From the NCBI GenBank assembly GCA_023399095.1, contig JAEWQS010000072.1, positions 1 to 17,125 of the forward strand: 17,125 nt of DNA. Direction: 5' to 3'. The stretch's first letter is position 1; each line of letters begins with the position of its first letter. The notes under the pieces are model-generated. The model worked only from the letters and a program-made list of their open reading frames with translations. It had not been told where the DNA came from and did not search any database. The position numbers and the translations under genes are program-made. Shown here one piece after another: positions 7,030-15,207 of this stretch. This stretch comes from Bacillota bacterium (GTDB lineage Bacteria; Bacillota; Clostridia; Christensenellales; SZUA-584).

Positions 7030-8058
7030 ATGGAGGAAATGCGGGCAACGCTTAAGGATGTTGCGGAAAAATCCGGTTATGCATTGAGAACCGTAAAAAA
7101 GGTGATGAGCGGCACGGAAAGCGTAGGCGAAAAAACACGTATTGCCGTACTGCGCGCTGCCGAGGAACTTAATTATCAGCGCAACATTCTGGCATCTACG
7201 CTTTCGAAGGGCAGAAGCACCCGTATTGCGATTGTCTATGCCGAAACGACAAAAACCTATTTCCCTGAAGTGGAAAGAGGCTTTAAGCAATGCGCCGAGG
7301 AACTTCGAGACTTCGGTATGTCCATTAAGTTCTATAAGGTATTTGACCGTGATGTCGAGAGCCAAATTGCCGTTCTGCGGGAACTAATCAGCAATAATAA
7401 TATCGATGGGCTCATCATTCAGCCTATGAGCCGTTCGCGCTTAAATCCGTACATTGATAAACTGATTGAGATGGGAAAACCAGTTATTACATTCGGCGCA
7501 GATGCATCATCAGAAAAGCGTTTATGCTATATTGGGCCCAATGCATATAAATCTGGTCGTATCGGTGCGCAGATTTTGGCCAATTATATTGGGAAAAACG
7601 GGAATGTTGTGGTGATTTCTGATAACAATGAGCATATGCAAACTGTGGACCGGATTAAAGGTTTTGTGGATCGGGTTAGGGAGCATTATCCTAACATAAA
7701 AATTACAAATTTAACCATACCAAACAATCCGAGCCTTTATTATGAAATGGTCAAAACTCTCGTTACAAAGGAATCTATCCAGGGTATTTTCTGTACGGAT
7801 GCAAACTCGTATATTGCGGGTGAGGTTCTTAGAGATCTTAATGTTAAAGATACGGCTATTGTGGGGTTTGACATTTCTCTGGTCGCGATTGATTTGATGA
7901 GGCAGGGGTACTTGAAAGTGATTATAGAGCAGAACCCTTATCAGTTCTCCTATACGACGCTTAAAACGATGTTTAACTATCTTTATTTGAATGAAATACC
8001 ACAGAAAATTCAATACACAGGCTTATCAATTTTGACGAGCGAATGCCTCGGAGATTGA
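7030..8058 (+). CDS. LacI-family transcriptional regulator
   Basis: 342 residues from ATG 7030, normal for LacI proteins. An N-terminal helix-turn-helix (residues 5-28: TLKDVAEKSGY, ALRTVKKVMSG) leads to the hinge helix (NYQRNILASTLSKGRS, 49-63, with the minor-groove Leu), then a periplasmic-binding-protein-like effector domain (RIAIVYAE, DGLIIQP, GKPVITFGAD, GRIGAQIL, FCTDANSY, VGFD). I rejected the GTG at 6985 because it is part of operator O2. ATG 7030 has only a weak GGGGG ribosome site; ATG 7039 has GGAGG too close. It lies between the divergent operons, and three copies of one palindrome surround it, so it very likely represses both operons and itself until a sugar or sugar phosphate binds. 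The ligand is unknown. Confidence 0.92.
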   Translation: MEEMRATLKDVAEKSGYALRTVKKVMSGTESVGEKTRIAVLRAAEELNYQRNILASTLSKGRSTRIAIVYAETTKTYFPEVERGFKQCAEELRDFGMSIKFYKVFDRDVESQIAVLRELISNNNIDGLIIQPMSRSRLNPYIDKLIEMGKPVITFGADASSEKRLCYIGPNAYKSGRIGAQILANYIGKNGNVVVISDNNEHMQTVDRIKGFVDRVREHYPNIKITNLTIPNNPSLYYEMVKTLVTKESIQGIFCTDANSYIAGEVLRDLNVKDTAIVGFDISLVAIDLMRQGYLKVIIEQNPYQFSYTTLKTMFNYLYLNEIPQKIQYTGLSILTSECLGD

Positions 8059-8084
8059 TCATATTTGATTTTTTTTTCAATTAA

Positions 8085-8102
8085 AGTGCACTCGAGTGCA
8101 CT
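8085..8102. promoter_or_regulatory. Operator O3 before the ABC importer genes
   Basis: AGTGCACTCGAGTGCACT is a perfect 18-bp palindrome and the best version of the shared operator. It lies in the 101-bp gap between regulator and permease. A TAAAAT at 8113-8118 could be a -10 box with its poorly matching -35 region inside the operator. Otherwise the importer genes are read from the upstream promoter and O3 acts as a roadblock or loop partner. Confidence 0.85.
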
Positions 8103-8159
8103 CTCGATTGATTAAAATCTTTGACTTTAAAAAACCGAAAGGGTTTTCAGGAGGGGAAA

Positions 8160-9143
8160 ATGGAGAAAACAGTGAATAAGCGCAACTCTATCGGCGGAAT
8201 CATCGGGAAGGTTCTTCGCACGAGAGAACTGTCCCTAGGACTGCTCATCATATTGATGATTGTTGCGCTGATGACGCAGACGTCTAACTTTGCGACAACC
8301 GGTAATATACGGGTATTGTTGCAGGGCATGAGCGTGGACATGATGATTGCAATACCCATGGCGATATCGCTGATTGCGGGTAATATCGACTTTTCCGTTG
8401 GTTCCACTTTATGCTTGACAAGCGCGGTAGCGGGGCTTGTCATGAACGCCGGTGCCCCAGGTATTGTTGGTATTGCAGTCGGCCTTGCTTTTGGTGGGCT
8501 GCTCGGATGCTTAAACGCAGTGATTATCAACAAGCTTAAAGTGACGCCGCTGGTGGCGACGCTGGGAACATGGATGGCATACCGCGGAATTGCCCTAGTG
8601 GTTATTGGCGGTACGGTGGCCAACCTGCCTGAGGACTTTACCAGCTTCGGACGCATAGAGCCGCTGGGGATTCCAATAACCATCATCTATATGATCGTCA
8701 TTGTGGTATTGGGTGTATTGGCTATTAAATACTTAAATTTCTTCCATAACGCTTACTATATCGGATCAAACAAAACATCCGCACGTTTGGCAGGCATCAA
8801 CAATGAAAAGTTTATATATGTGTCTTACACGATCACGGGTGTGATTTCCGCCTTTGCAGGCTTGGTTCTGGCAGCCCGTTTGGGAAGCGCGTCGCAAAAC
8901 GCCGGAGAAGGGCTTGAGTTTAGGGATGTTGTCGGTCTTTTGGTCGGGGGTGTTTCAATGGATGGCGGCGAAGGAACGCTCATTGGTGCCGTGCTGGGTG
9001 TCATTATGATGCAGATTGCGAACAATGCGATTGTTCTGCTGTATCTGAACCCGAGCTTCACCAAGGTGATTACGGGTACAATTCTTGTGCTGGCGGTAGC
9101 ACTTGACCAGTTTAATAAACAGAAAAAAATGCGCGGAAAGTAA
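8160..9143 (+). CDS. ABC sugar importer permease (RbsC-like)
   Basis: 327 residues from ATG 8160, which is preceded by AGGAGGGG; the upstream TTG at 8121 has no such site. It is a very hydrophobic polytopic protein of the BPD_transp_2 (ribose/xylose/galactose permease) family with about 8-10 membrane segments. Family hallmarks include IAGNIDFSVGS near residue 75, VTPLVATLGTW, and the cytoplasmic-loop region ending in GLLVGGVSMDGGEGTLIGAVLGV. It forms the membrane channel with the ATPase 27 bp downstream and the lipoprotein encoded after it. Only one permease gene is present, so the channel is presumably a homodimer, as in the ribose system. Confidence 0.93.
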   Translation: MEKTVNKRNSIGGIIGKVLRTRELSLGLLIILMIVALMTQTSNFATTGNIRVLLQGMSVDMMIAIPMAISLIAGNIDFSVGSTLCLTSAVAGLVMNAGAPGIVGIAVGLAFGGLLGCLNAVIINKLKVTPLVATLGTWMAYRGIALVVIGGTVANLPEDFTSFGRIEPLGIPITIIYMIVIVVLGVLAIKYLNFFHNAYYIGSNKTSARLAGINNEKFIYVSYTITGVISAFAGLVLAARLGSASQNAGEGLEFRDVVGLLVGGVSMDGGEGTLIGAVLGVIMMQIANNAIVLLYLNPSFTKVITGTILVLAVALDQFNKQKKMRGK

Positions 9144-9170
9144 ACCGCCGGTTTCAAGGAGGCAAAGGCT

Positions 9171-10667
9171 ATGAAAGAAACAGCCATTCGTTTTGAACAT
9201 GTCGGAAAAATCTTTCCTGGGGTGAAGGCACTTAATGATGTCACGTTTGAGATCATTAGCGGTCAGATTCATTGCATCGTTGGTGAAAACGGTGCAGGAA
9301 AATCAACATTGATTAAAATACTGGCCGGTGTCAATCCAATAGATGAAGGAAGTGCCTATCTATTTGGCGAGCAGATTCGATTCCGCAGCCCGGAAGATGC
9401 CAAAAAAGCCGGAATCGGTGTGGTGCACCAGGAACTGAGCAATTTTGTGCATCTGGATGTGGCCAGCAATTTGTTTTGTAACAACATGCCTAAGAAACAT
9501 GGGGGTATCGATTATAAGAAGCTATACAGAAATGCCCGCAGTGCGCTGGATCAATGCGGTCTCACTTACATCAATGAGCATAGTGTGATGAAAGATATCA
9601 GCTTGGGTTCCCAGCAGATGGTGGAGATTGCCCGTCTGATCAATGAAAAAACAAAGGTCGTGATACTGGATGAGCCCACATCTGCACTGACCGAGGTCGA
9701 GGTCAATAAGCTCTATGAACTGATAGCCAGAATGAAACAGCAGGGCATCACTATTATCTATATTTCGCATCGCTTGGACGAAGTTCTTGAGCTGGCTGAC
9801 AGCATCACGGTTCTTAAAGACGGCGAACACGTTACAACCTTTAAGAGGGATGAGAATACGACGAAAAACATGCTGGTTCGGCACATGGTTGGCCGTGATG
9901 TGGAATTTGATTATCGCCACATCAATACTGTTACCGAAGATGTTGTGTTAGAAGTCGAGTCGCTCTCTTCGGGAAAGGAACTGCAGGATGTCAGCTTTAA
10001 GCTGCGCCGCGGGGAGGTTCTCGGCATTGCGGGTCTCGAAGGCTCTGGAAGGACAGAAGTTCTGGAAACGCTGTTCGGCTGGCGCGAGAGAACCGGGGGC
10101 AAAGTGCGAATAAACGGGGAAGTGACGAATATCAAGAGCCCGATTGTGGCCAAAAAGCACGGGCTGGCGTATATCACAAAGGAGCGAAAACTGCTGGGCT
10201 TGTTTTTAGGACTGGATGTCAAAACAAACATTGCTGCGGCTTCCCCGAAAAAGTATGAGGGTAATAAAATCATTCAATATAATCGTATTGCAGATAACGC
10301 GCAGCATTATGTGGAAGCCATGCATATAAAGTGTTCTGATCTCAAACAAAAAACCATGAATTTATCTGGCGGCAATCAGCAAAAGGTTTTGTTGTCAATG
10401 TGGCTGGCAAACGATCCGGAAATTGTACTGATTGATGAACCGACACGTGGCGTTGATGTGGGTGCAAAAGCGGAGATCCATGCATTACTGCGAGGGATTG
10501 TGTTAAAAGGCAAATCGGTTATCATTGTTTCCTCTGAATTGCCTGAAATTTTGGCCTCCTGTGATCGCGTGATGGTGATGTATGAAGGAAAACTGATGGA
10601 TGTGCTTGATAACAATGCGGATATTACTGAGGAATGCATTATGCGGCTCGCATCAGGTATCAATTGA
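9171..10667 (+). CDS. ABC sugar importer ATPase with two nucleotide-binding domains (RbsA/MglA-like)
   Basis: 498 residues, the usual length for fused two-domain sugar ATPases. Domain 1 has Walker A GENGAGKST (38-46), a degenerate signature LGSQQM (145-150), Walker B VVILDEPT (163-170) and switch His200. Domain 2 has a degenerate Walker A (GLEGSGRTE), a strong signature LSGGNQQKV (398-406) and Walker B IVLIDEPTRGVD with Asp422/Glu423. This asymmetry is normal in the RbsA group. ATG 9171 follows AAGGAGG. It powers import through the adjacent permease. Confidence 0.95.
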   Translation: MKETAIRFEHVGKIFPGVKALNDVTFEIISGQIHCIVGENGAGKSTLIKILAGVNPIDEGSAYLFGEQIRFRSPEDAKKAGIGVVHQELSNFVHLDVASNLFCNNMPKKHGGIDYKKLYRNARSALDQCGLTYINEHSVMKDISLGSQQMVEIARLINEKTKVVILDEPTSALTEVEVNKLYELIARMKQQGITIIYISHRLDEVLELADSITVLKDGEHVTTFKRDENTTKNMLVRHMVGRDVEFDYRHINTVTEDVVLEVESLSSGKELQDVSFKLRRGEVLGIAGLEGSGRTEVLETLFGWRERTGGKVRINGEVTNIKSPIVAKKHGLAYITKERKLLGLFLGLDVKTNIAAASPKKYEGNKIIQYNRIADNAQHYVEAMHIKCSDLKQKTMNLSGGNQQKVLLSMWLANDPEIVLIDEPTRGVDVGAKAEIHALLRGIVLKGKSVIIVSSELPEILASCDRVMVMYEGKLMDVLDNNADITEECIMRLASGIN

Positions 10668-10716
10668 TTGGTATTCCCGACAGGGATGACGATATAAAAT
10701 GAATGGAGGAATGAAA

Positions 10717-11757
10717 ATGAAAAAACTCTCAATCGTGGTGTTGGCTATGCTGGTGCTGTGTACACTGCTTTCTGCATGTGCGGCACCTCAGAAAGAACAG
10801 GCGGCTGCGGATACAGAACAAGGCGCAGCGCTTCCCGGAGAAGGTGAGGTTTATTGTGTCATAGGATCCTTGTTTCAGCTTGAATTCTTCGATGCCTTGA
10901 AGGCCGGTGTGTCCGACGCGGCAAAAGAAATCGGTGCCACATGGTACTATGCCGGGCCCCAGGAATTTGTTCCTGACCAGATCTCCCAGGCGATCGACCA
11001 GGCTGTCGCCAACAAAGTGACAGGTATCATTTTGCATGGTCAAGCGGCGGAAACGGCAGCTGCCGTTAATAACGCGATTGCAGCTGACGTACCCGTGATA
11101 TGCGTTAACACGGATATCCCCTCAGACCGGTTGTCATACTTGGGCTGTAATCCCTACAATGCAGGCTATGATATGGGCGTTCATATGGCGACACTGCTCA
11201 ACAATCAAGCCGGAACAGTTTTAATATCCACAGCGATTAGCATCGGGCAGCCTTCTGCGCTTGATAATCTCAAAGGTGCAAAAGATGCGCTCGCAGAGAT
11301 GGCTCCTAGTGTGAAGATAGTGGAAGTAGACGATTCGGCTGACGCCAATGTTGCTGCGACCAACATCGGGGCTGCGCTGCAGGCCAATCCGGATGTGATC
11401 GGCATTATCGGGCAGCAGGCGTATACGGCGGTTGGCGCGACCACCGCAGTGCGTGAAGCGGGATTGACTGGTAAAATTTTGATTATCGGCCGTGACCGTG
11501 ACGCTGCGACGCTGGAACTGATTAAAAACGGTGAACTTGCAGCTTCCTATGCGCAGAACTCTTATGTCGAAGGATATATAGCGCTCAAATGGCTCAATGA
11601 ATATGTAGACGGAAAATTAAAGGTTATTAACGACTATCTTGGTGGTGGAGTCAATCCGCTTCCTCCGACAGTCGATTCGGGTTCCGTGGTTATAACCAAA
11701 AACAACGTCGATCAATTCGAAGCAAAATATACCTATGAAGTAACTGCTAAAAATTAA
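10717..11757 (+). CDS. Sugar-binding lipoprotein of the ABC importer (RbsB-like)
   Basis: 346 residues from ATG 10717, chosen because GGAGGA ends 6 nt before it; the ATGs at 10699 and 10711 precede or overlap that site. The N-terminus is a lipoprotein signal: MKK, a hydrophobic stretch, then lipobox LLSAC with Cys21 as the lipidated residue. The mature protein is a type I periplasmic-binding protein (Peripla_BP_4): VYCVIGSLFQLEFFDALKAG, VTGIILHGQAAE, VICVNTDI, GIIGQQAYTAVG, IIGRDRD. It captures sugar outside the cell and hands it to the permease. The ligand is not readable, but RbsB/XylF-like proteins mostly bind pentoses or hexoses. Confidence 0.93.
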   Translation: MKKLSIVVLAMLVLCTLLSACAAPQKEQAAADTEQGAALPGEGEVYCVIGSLFQLEFFDALKAGVSDAAKEIGATWYYAGPQEFVPDQISQAIDQAVANKVTGIILHGQAAETAAAVNNAIAADVPVICVNTDIPSDRLSYLGCNPYNAGYDMGVHMATLLNNQAGTVLISTAISIGQPSALDNLKGAKDALAEMAPSVKIVEVDDSADANVAATNIGAALQANPDVIGIIGQQAYTAVGATTAVREAGLTGKILIIGRDRDAATLELIKNGELAASYAQNSYVEGYIALKWLNEYVDGKLKVINDYLGGGVNPLPPTVDSGSVVITKNNVDQFEAKYTYEVTAKN

Positions 11758-11799
11758 GGCTATACATAACTGACATCACTTACATTAATCAAATATTCG

Positions 11800-11822
11800 G
11801 CCGGAGGCTTTATGCCTCCGGC
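11800..11822 (+). other. Strong intercistronic hairpin after the binding-protein gene
   Basis: GCCGGAGGC (11800-11808) pairs perfectly with GCCTCCGGC (11814-11822) across a 5-nt TTTAT loop. It lies 42 bp after the binding-protein stop and 26 bp before the next start. No T-run follows (GGGGTATTG), so it is more likely an mRNA 3'-end stabiliser or processing stop than a full terminator. That would raise binding-protein levels over the downstream enzymes. Confidence 0.6.
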
Positions 11823-11848
11823 GGGGTATTGTGCAGAAAGGCAGCCAG

Positions 11849-13237
11849 ATGAAGAAGATCGGATTACTTCCGTTATACCTGAAACTTTATGATGAAACAT
11901 GTGCGTTCATGCGCCCGAAGATTGAAAGCTTCCGCGACACCATTGTAAAGCAACTAGAGAACCGCGGATTAAATATGGTATGCGCACCGATTTGCAGACG
12001 AAAGGAAGAGTTTTCGGCAGCGGTAAAAAATCTGGAAGAGGCCAATGTCTCTGCCATTGTGACACTGCATCTTTCGTATTCCCCATCACTTGAATGCATT
12101 GATACGCTACTGGAAACCAAATTGCCTTTGGTGGTTTTGGATACCACAGAAAGCTATGCGTTTGATTCTTCCGTCAGTTCAGACGAGATATTATACAACC
12201 ATGGAATTCACGGCGTACAGGATATGTGCAACCTGCTCAAACGTCACAAAAAACCGTATGCCATTTTTGCGGGACATTATGAACAATCGGATGTATTGGA
12301 TCGAGTGGCAGCCTATTGCCGGGGCACACAGATCGCATCCACTTTTCGCAGTTCCCGCGTGGGAATGGTGGGCGAACCTTTTTGCGGTATGGGGGATTTT
12401 TTTGTACCGTTTGAAGAGCTTGCCGAACGATTTGACATGGAAATTGTACAATATGACCACCAAACAGCCAAGAAGCGGATTGACGGTATATCGCGGCAGG
12501 AAATTGACCGTGAACGCAGAATTGATGAAGAAATTTTTATTTGGGATCCTTCGGTTTCTGATGTGTTGTATGACCGCACGGCTAAGGTTAGCCTAGCTTT
12601 ACGCAAATGGGTTGATGAGCAAAAGCTGACGGCTTTCTCGGTGAATTTTCTTGAAACGGCAGGCGGCAACCCGGGTTTGCCGGTGATGCCGTTTACCGAA
12701 TGCTGCAAAGCGATGGTCCGCGGCATCGGTTATGCGGGTGAGGGCGATGTGCTGACTGCAGCATTATGCGGAGCACTTCTTCAGTTTTTTCCGGAAACGA
12801 CTTTTATGGAAATGTTTTGTCCGGACTGGAAAGGGGACAGTATATTTCTTTCCCACATGGGTGAGCTTAATTATCGTATATGTAATGGAAAACCCCGTTT
12901 GACCGAAATGATTTTTCCGTATACATCGGCGGAAAACCCGACGGTGGCTTATGGAACTTTTAGAGCAGGAACTTCGGTCATTGTAAATCTTGCGCCCTGC
13001 GCAGACGGACGGTTTACGCTGATACTGGCTTTAGGCGAGATGCTCAAAGTCAGCAGTGAAAACAATATGGAAGAGAGCGTAAACGGATGGTTCAAGCCGA
13101 GGCAGGCTCTGCCCGATTTCTTGGAAAGCTATTCGCGCGCTGGCGGCACACATCATTCGGTCATGATCTACGCTAATTGCCTGCCTGAACTGGTTTCATT
13201 TGCAGAGGCAATGGACTTTGATTGTGTGATTATATAA
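11849..13237 (+). CDS. L-arabinose / L-fucose isomerase-like protein
   Basis: 462 residues from ATG 11849 (AAAGG upstream; the TTG at 11831 lies nearer the hairpin and lacks a site). The C-terminal half aligns with the L-arabinose isomerase metal site: GEGD with Glu298, FMEMF with Glu321, LSHMGE with His336, and GGTHHSV with His435/436. These correspond to E. coli AraA Glu306, Glu333, His350 and His450, so Mn-dependent aldose-ketose isomerisation is expected. The N-terminal half is divergent and shared with fucose-isomerase-like superfamily proteins. It follows the importer and would act on the incoming free sugar, making the ketose for the FGGY kinase (inference). I would not name it araA: the rest differs clearly and no AraD is present. 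Confidence 0.85.
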   Translation: MKKIGLLPLYLKLYDETCAFMRPKIESFRDTIVKQLENRGLNMVCAPICRRKEEFSAAVKNLEEANVSAIVTLHLSYSPSLECIDTLLETKLPLVVLDTTESYAFDSSVSSDEILYNHGIHGVQDMCNLLKRHKKPYAIFAGHYEQSDVLDRVAAYCRGTQIASTFRSSRVGMVGEPFCGMGDFFVPFEELAERFDMEIVQYDHQTAKKRIDGISRQEIDRERRIDEEIFIWDPSVSDVLYDRTAKVSLALRKWVDEQKLTAFSVNFLETAGGNPGLPVMPFTECCKAMVRGIGYAGEGDVLTAALCGALLQFFPETTFMEMFCPDWKGDSIFLSHMGELNYRICNGKPRLTEMIFPYTSAENPTVAYGTFRAGTSVIVNLAPCADGRFTLILALGEMLKVSSENNMEESVNGWFKPRQALPDFLESYSRAGGTHHSVMIYANCLPELVSFAEAMDFDCVII

Positions 13238-13321
13238 GGCTTTGAGAAGGTGCGGAAAAAATGAATGGACAAAGCGACAGCGGCGTTTGTTTTGTAATTT
13301 GCAACATACAAGGAGGAAACA

Positions 13322-13942
13322 ATGAAATTTAAAGTATTTCAAAAGGAGCTTGAACTGGAGTCAAGAGGGTGGATACCGACCTTCCATGATGTGAGCAAAG
13401 AGGTTTTGGACATTGTTGCGGCATCAGACATCAAAAACGGCACATGCTGTATTGCGTCGCATCATACAACGTGCTCAGTGATGATTCAGGAATGCTCTCA
13501 TGACATTGACACATTTGATCTTGAATATCTGCAGCATGATCTGCTCGACATTATGCGTAAGATGATTCCCGACTTTGCGGAAGAGCATCAATACCGGCAT
13601 CCGGGCCCTATTCATGCTCAGTTTGGCCGTTATGTGAATGAGCCGGGCAACTATACCAGCATGAATACGGACGGACATTTGCGCAGCGTGTTTTTTGGGC
13701 GCAGTGAAACCATGACCATCAAGGATGGCATACTTGATGGAGGAGAGTTTGCTCACATTTATTTTGTGGATTGGGATCATGTGCGCGCGCGCCATCGTCA
13801 ATTGAATGTTACCGTGATGGGCACGACGGATGATGTGGGGGAACGCAAATGGAACGGCGGCGAAACAATCAATACGTTCCGTAAATATACCGAGACGGAA
13901 AAAGCCTATATGCAAGAGTTTGACCTGCAATTAAAGCGCTGA
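13322..13942 (+). CDS. YjbQ/UPF0047-family protein, long form (copy 1)
   Basis: 206 residues, longer than the usual ~135 of YjbQ proteins. ATG 13322 follows AAGGAGG. Family marks are SHHTTC (46-51), the conserved Glu57, NTDGHLR (115-121) and a late strand LNVTVMG. Differences are an insertion of about 15 residues before NTDGHLR (HPGPIHAQFGRYVNEPG), loss of the usual LGxWQ and DGPR motifs (here GGEFAHIYFVDWDHVRAR, 140-157), and a charged C-terminal extension of about 35 residues. YjbQ is annotated elsewhere as a secondary thiamine-phosphate synthase. Nothing here points to thiamine, and the neighbours are all sugar genes. The protein probably forms a trimer as in the family. Function unknown. 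Confidence 0.85.
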   Translation: MKFKVFQKELELESRGWIPTFHDVSKEVLDIVAASDIKNGTCCIASHHTTCSVMIQECSHDIDTFDLEYLQHDLLDIMRKMIPDFAEEHQYRHPGPIHAQFGRYVNEPGNYTSMNTDGHLRSVFFGRSETMTIKDGILDGGEFAHIYFVDWDHVRARHRQLNVTVMGTTDDVGERKWNGGETINTFRKYTETEKAYMQEFDLQLKR

Positions 13943-13965
13943 CCCACTAATGGAAAGGTAACGAA

Positions 13966-14679
13966 ATGAGTAAAGTCAAAATCAGAACGCCGTTTTTTGA
14001 AACAAGCGTGAAGAATTATATTTATGGGGATGCGGTATTGGAATTGGCCTGTGCCGCGGATGCTGCTGCTGTGAAATATGATGTGGACGTTTTGTTTATA
14101 GCCCCGTACACAGAGATTCGCAGGATTCGAGAGAACTGTCCGCATCTCATTATTTTGGCACCCTACATGGATACGCTGCATCCGGGGCGTGGTATGGCGG
14201 ATGTATTGCCGGAGGCTTTAAAAGCCGCCGGGGCTCAAGGGGTGGTCATTAACCACTGCGAACGTCCGATGACTCTCTCTGCCATAAAGAAAACCATTGA
14301 CAGGGCCAACGAACTGGATATGTTCTCGTTTGTGTGTGCTGATACGATTGAAGAAGCGAAGGCGATCGCCCAGCTACATCCGGATATTATCAATCCCGAA
14401 CCGACCGAACTCATCGGCAGCGGCAACGCGAGTGATATGCGCTATGTGATGGAAGCGATTAAAGCGGTGAAAGCGATCGATCCAGATATCATGGTTGAGC
14501 AGGCGGCGGGCATCACAACCGCGCAGCAAATTTATGATTTCATCATGGCAGGCTCCGAAGCAGCGGGTTCGGCAAGCGGCATATTGAATTCACCCAATCC
14601 TATTGAGCTGCTCGATGAAATGGTCAGCTATGTGAAAAAGGCGCGTGAAGAGCTTATCAGGTTGGGAAGGCTGAAATAA
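13966..14679 (+). CDS. Triose-phosphate-isomerase-like protein (archaeal-type TIM subfamily)
   Basis: 237 residues, short like archaeal TIMs. It has a catalytic-His motif NHCERP (His97), catalytic-Glu motif NPEPTELIGSG (Glu145) and the phosphate-binding glycines near GITTAQQ and GSASGI. The standard N-terminal NxK motif is replaced: the nearest Lys is Lys16 in SVKNYIYG. This suggests an aldose-ketose phosphate isomerase with a different substrate, such as a tetrose or pentose phosphate. Known TIM paralogues act on erythrulose phosphate in tetritol pathways. ATG 13966 follows GGAAAGG; the gene lies 23 bp after the first yjbQ and 21 bp before the second, so the three are probably co-translated. 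Confidence 0.85.
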   Translation: MSKVKIRTPFFETSVKNYIYGDAVLELACAADAAAVKYDVDVLFIAPYTEIRRIRENCPHLIILAPYMDTLHPGRGMADVLPEALKAAGAQGVVINHCERPMTLSAIKKTIDRANELDMFSFVCADTIEEAKAIAQLHPDIINPEPTELIGSGNASDMRYVMEAIKAVKAIDPDIMVEQAAGITTAQQIYDFIMAGSEAAGSASGILNSPNPIELLDEMVSYVKKAREELIRLGRLK

Positions 14680-14700
14680 GAGATAAATAGGGAGATAAGT

Positions 14701-15195
14701 ATGGTATATAGAGAGGCGTTTAAAGTACAGTCCAATGATAAAATGCCCACATTTCATAATGTGACGGAGAAGACCAAAGAAATCATATCGCGTTCGGAAA
14801 TTCGCAACGGCATCGTGGTTGTGTATTCACACCATACAACCTGCTGCGTGATCACCCAAGAGGCCGCTTTTGATATGTCGATGACGGGAATTGAAACGCT
14901 TCAGCAGGATTTTGTGGAAGCCTTCGAAAACTTTATGCCTGTTTGCAGAAAAGAAGGCATGTATTTGCACCCGGGCCCCAAAGCGCTTGCATTTGCTGAA
15001 AAGCACGGCGAAGATGCCCGCGGATGCCACAACACAGACGCACATCTGCGTTCTGCGTTGGTGGGCCGAAGTGAAACCATTGTATTAATCGACGGACAGC
15101 TTGATCTCGGCGATTTCGGCTTTATCTATTTCATCGATTTTGATCAGACGCGGGCCAGGGAAAGAACTGTGCAGATACAAATTATCGGAGAGTAA
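14701..15195 (+). CDS. YjbQ/UPF0047-family protein (copy 2)
   Basis: 164 residues from ATG 14701 with GGGAGA upstream. It shares subfamily marks with copy 1: SHHTTC (43-48), Glu54, HPGP, NTDAHLR (111-117), GRSET, and GDFGFIYFIDFDQTRAR (137-153) in place of the canonical WQ and DGPR motifs. The insertion before NTDAHLR is present, but the C-terminal extension of copy 1 is absent. The two copies are clearly different in sequence, so this is not a recent duplication; they may form a hetero-oligomer (inference). Role unknown, but the position inside the isomerase genes suggests work on a sugar phosphate or carbonyl intermediate. Confidence 0.85.
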   Translation: MVYREAFKVQSNDKMPTFHNVTEKTKEIISRSEIRNGIVVVYSHHTTCCVITQEAAFDMSMTGIETLQQDFVEAFENFMPVCRKEGMYLHPGPKALAFAEKHGEDARGCHNTDAHLRSALVGRSETIVLIDGQLDLGDFGFIYFIDFDQTRARERTVQIQIIGE

Positions 15196-15207
15196 GCGGA
15201 TAATAGC

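Noticed and set aside
8130..8147. AAAACC/GGTTTT hairpin before the permease as an attenuator
   Set aside because: It is short and A/T-rich, has no T-run and no competing fold was apparent.
13238..13321. Riboswitch or separate promoter before the first yjbQ
   Set aside because: The 84-bp gap shows only a good ribosome site and no convincing -35/-10 pair or conserved RNA fold.
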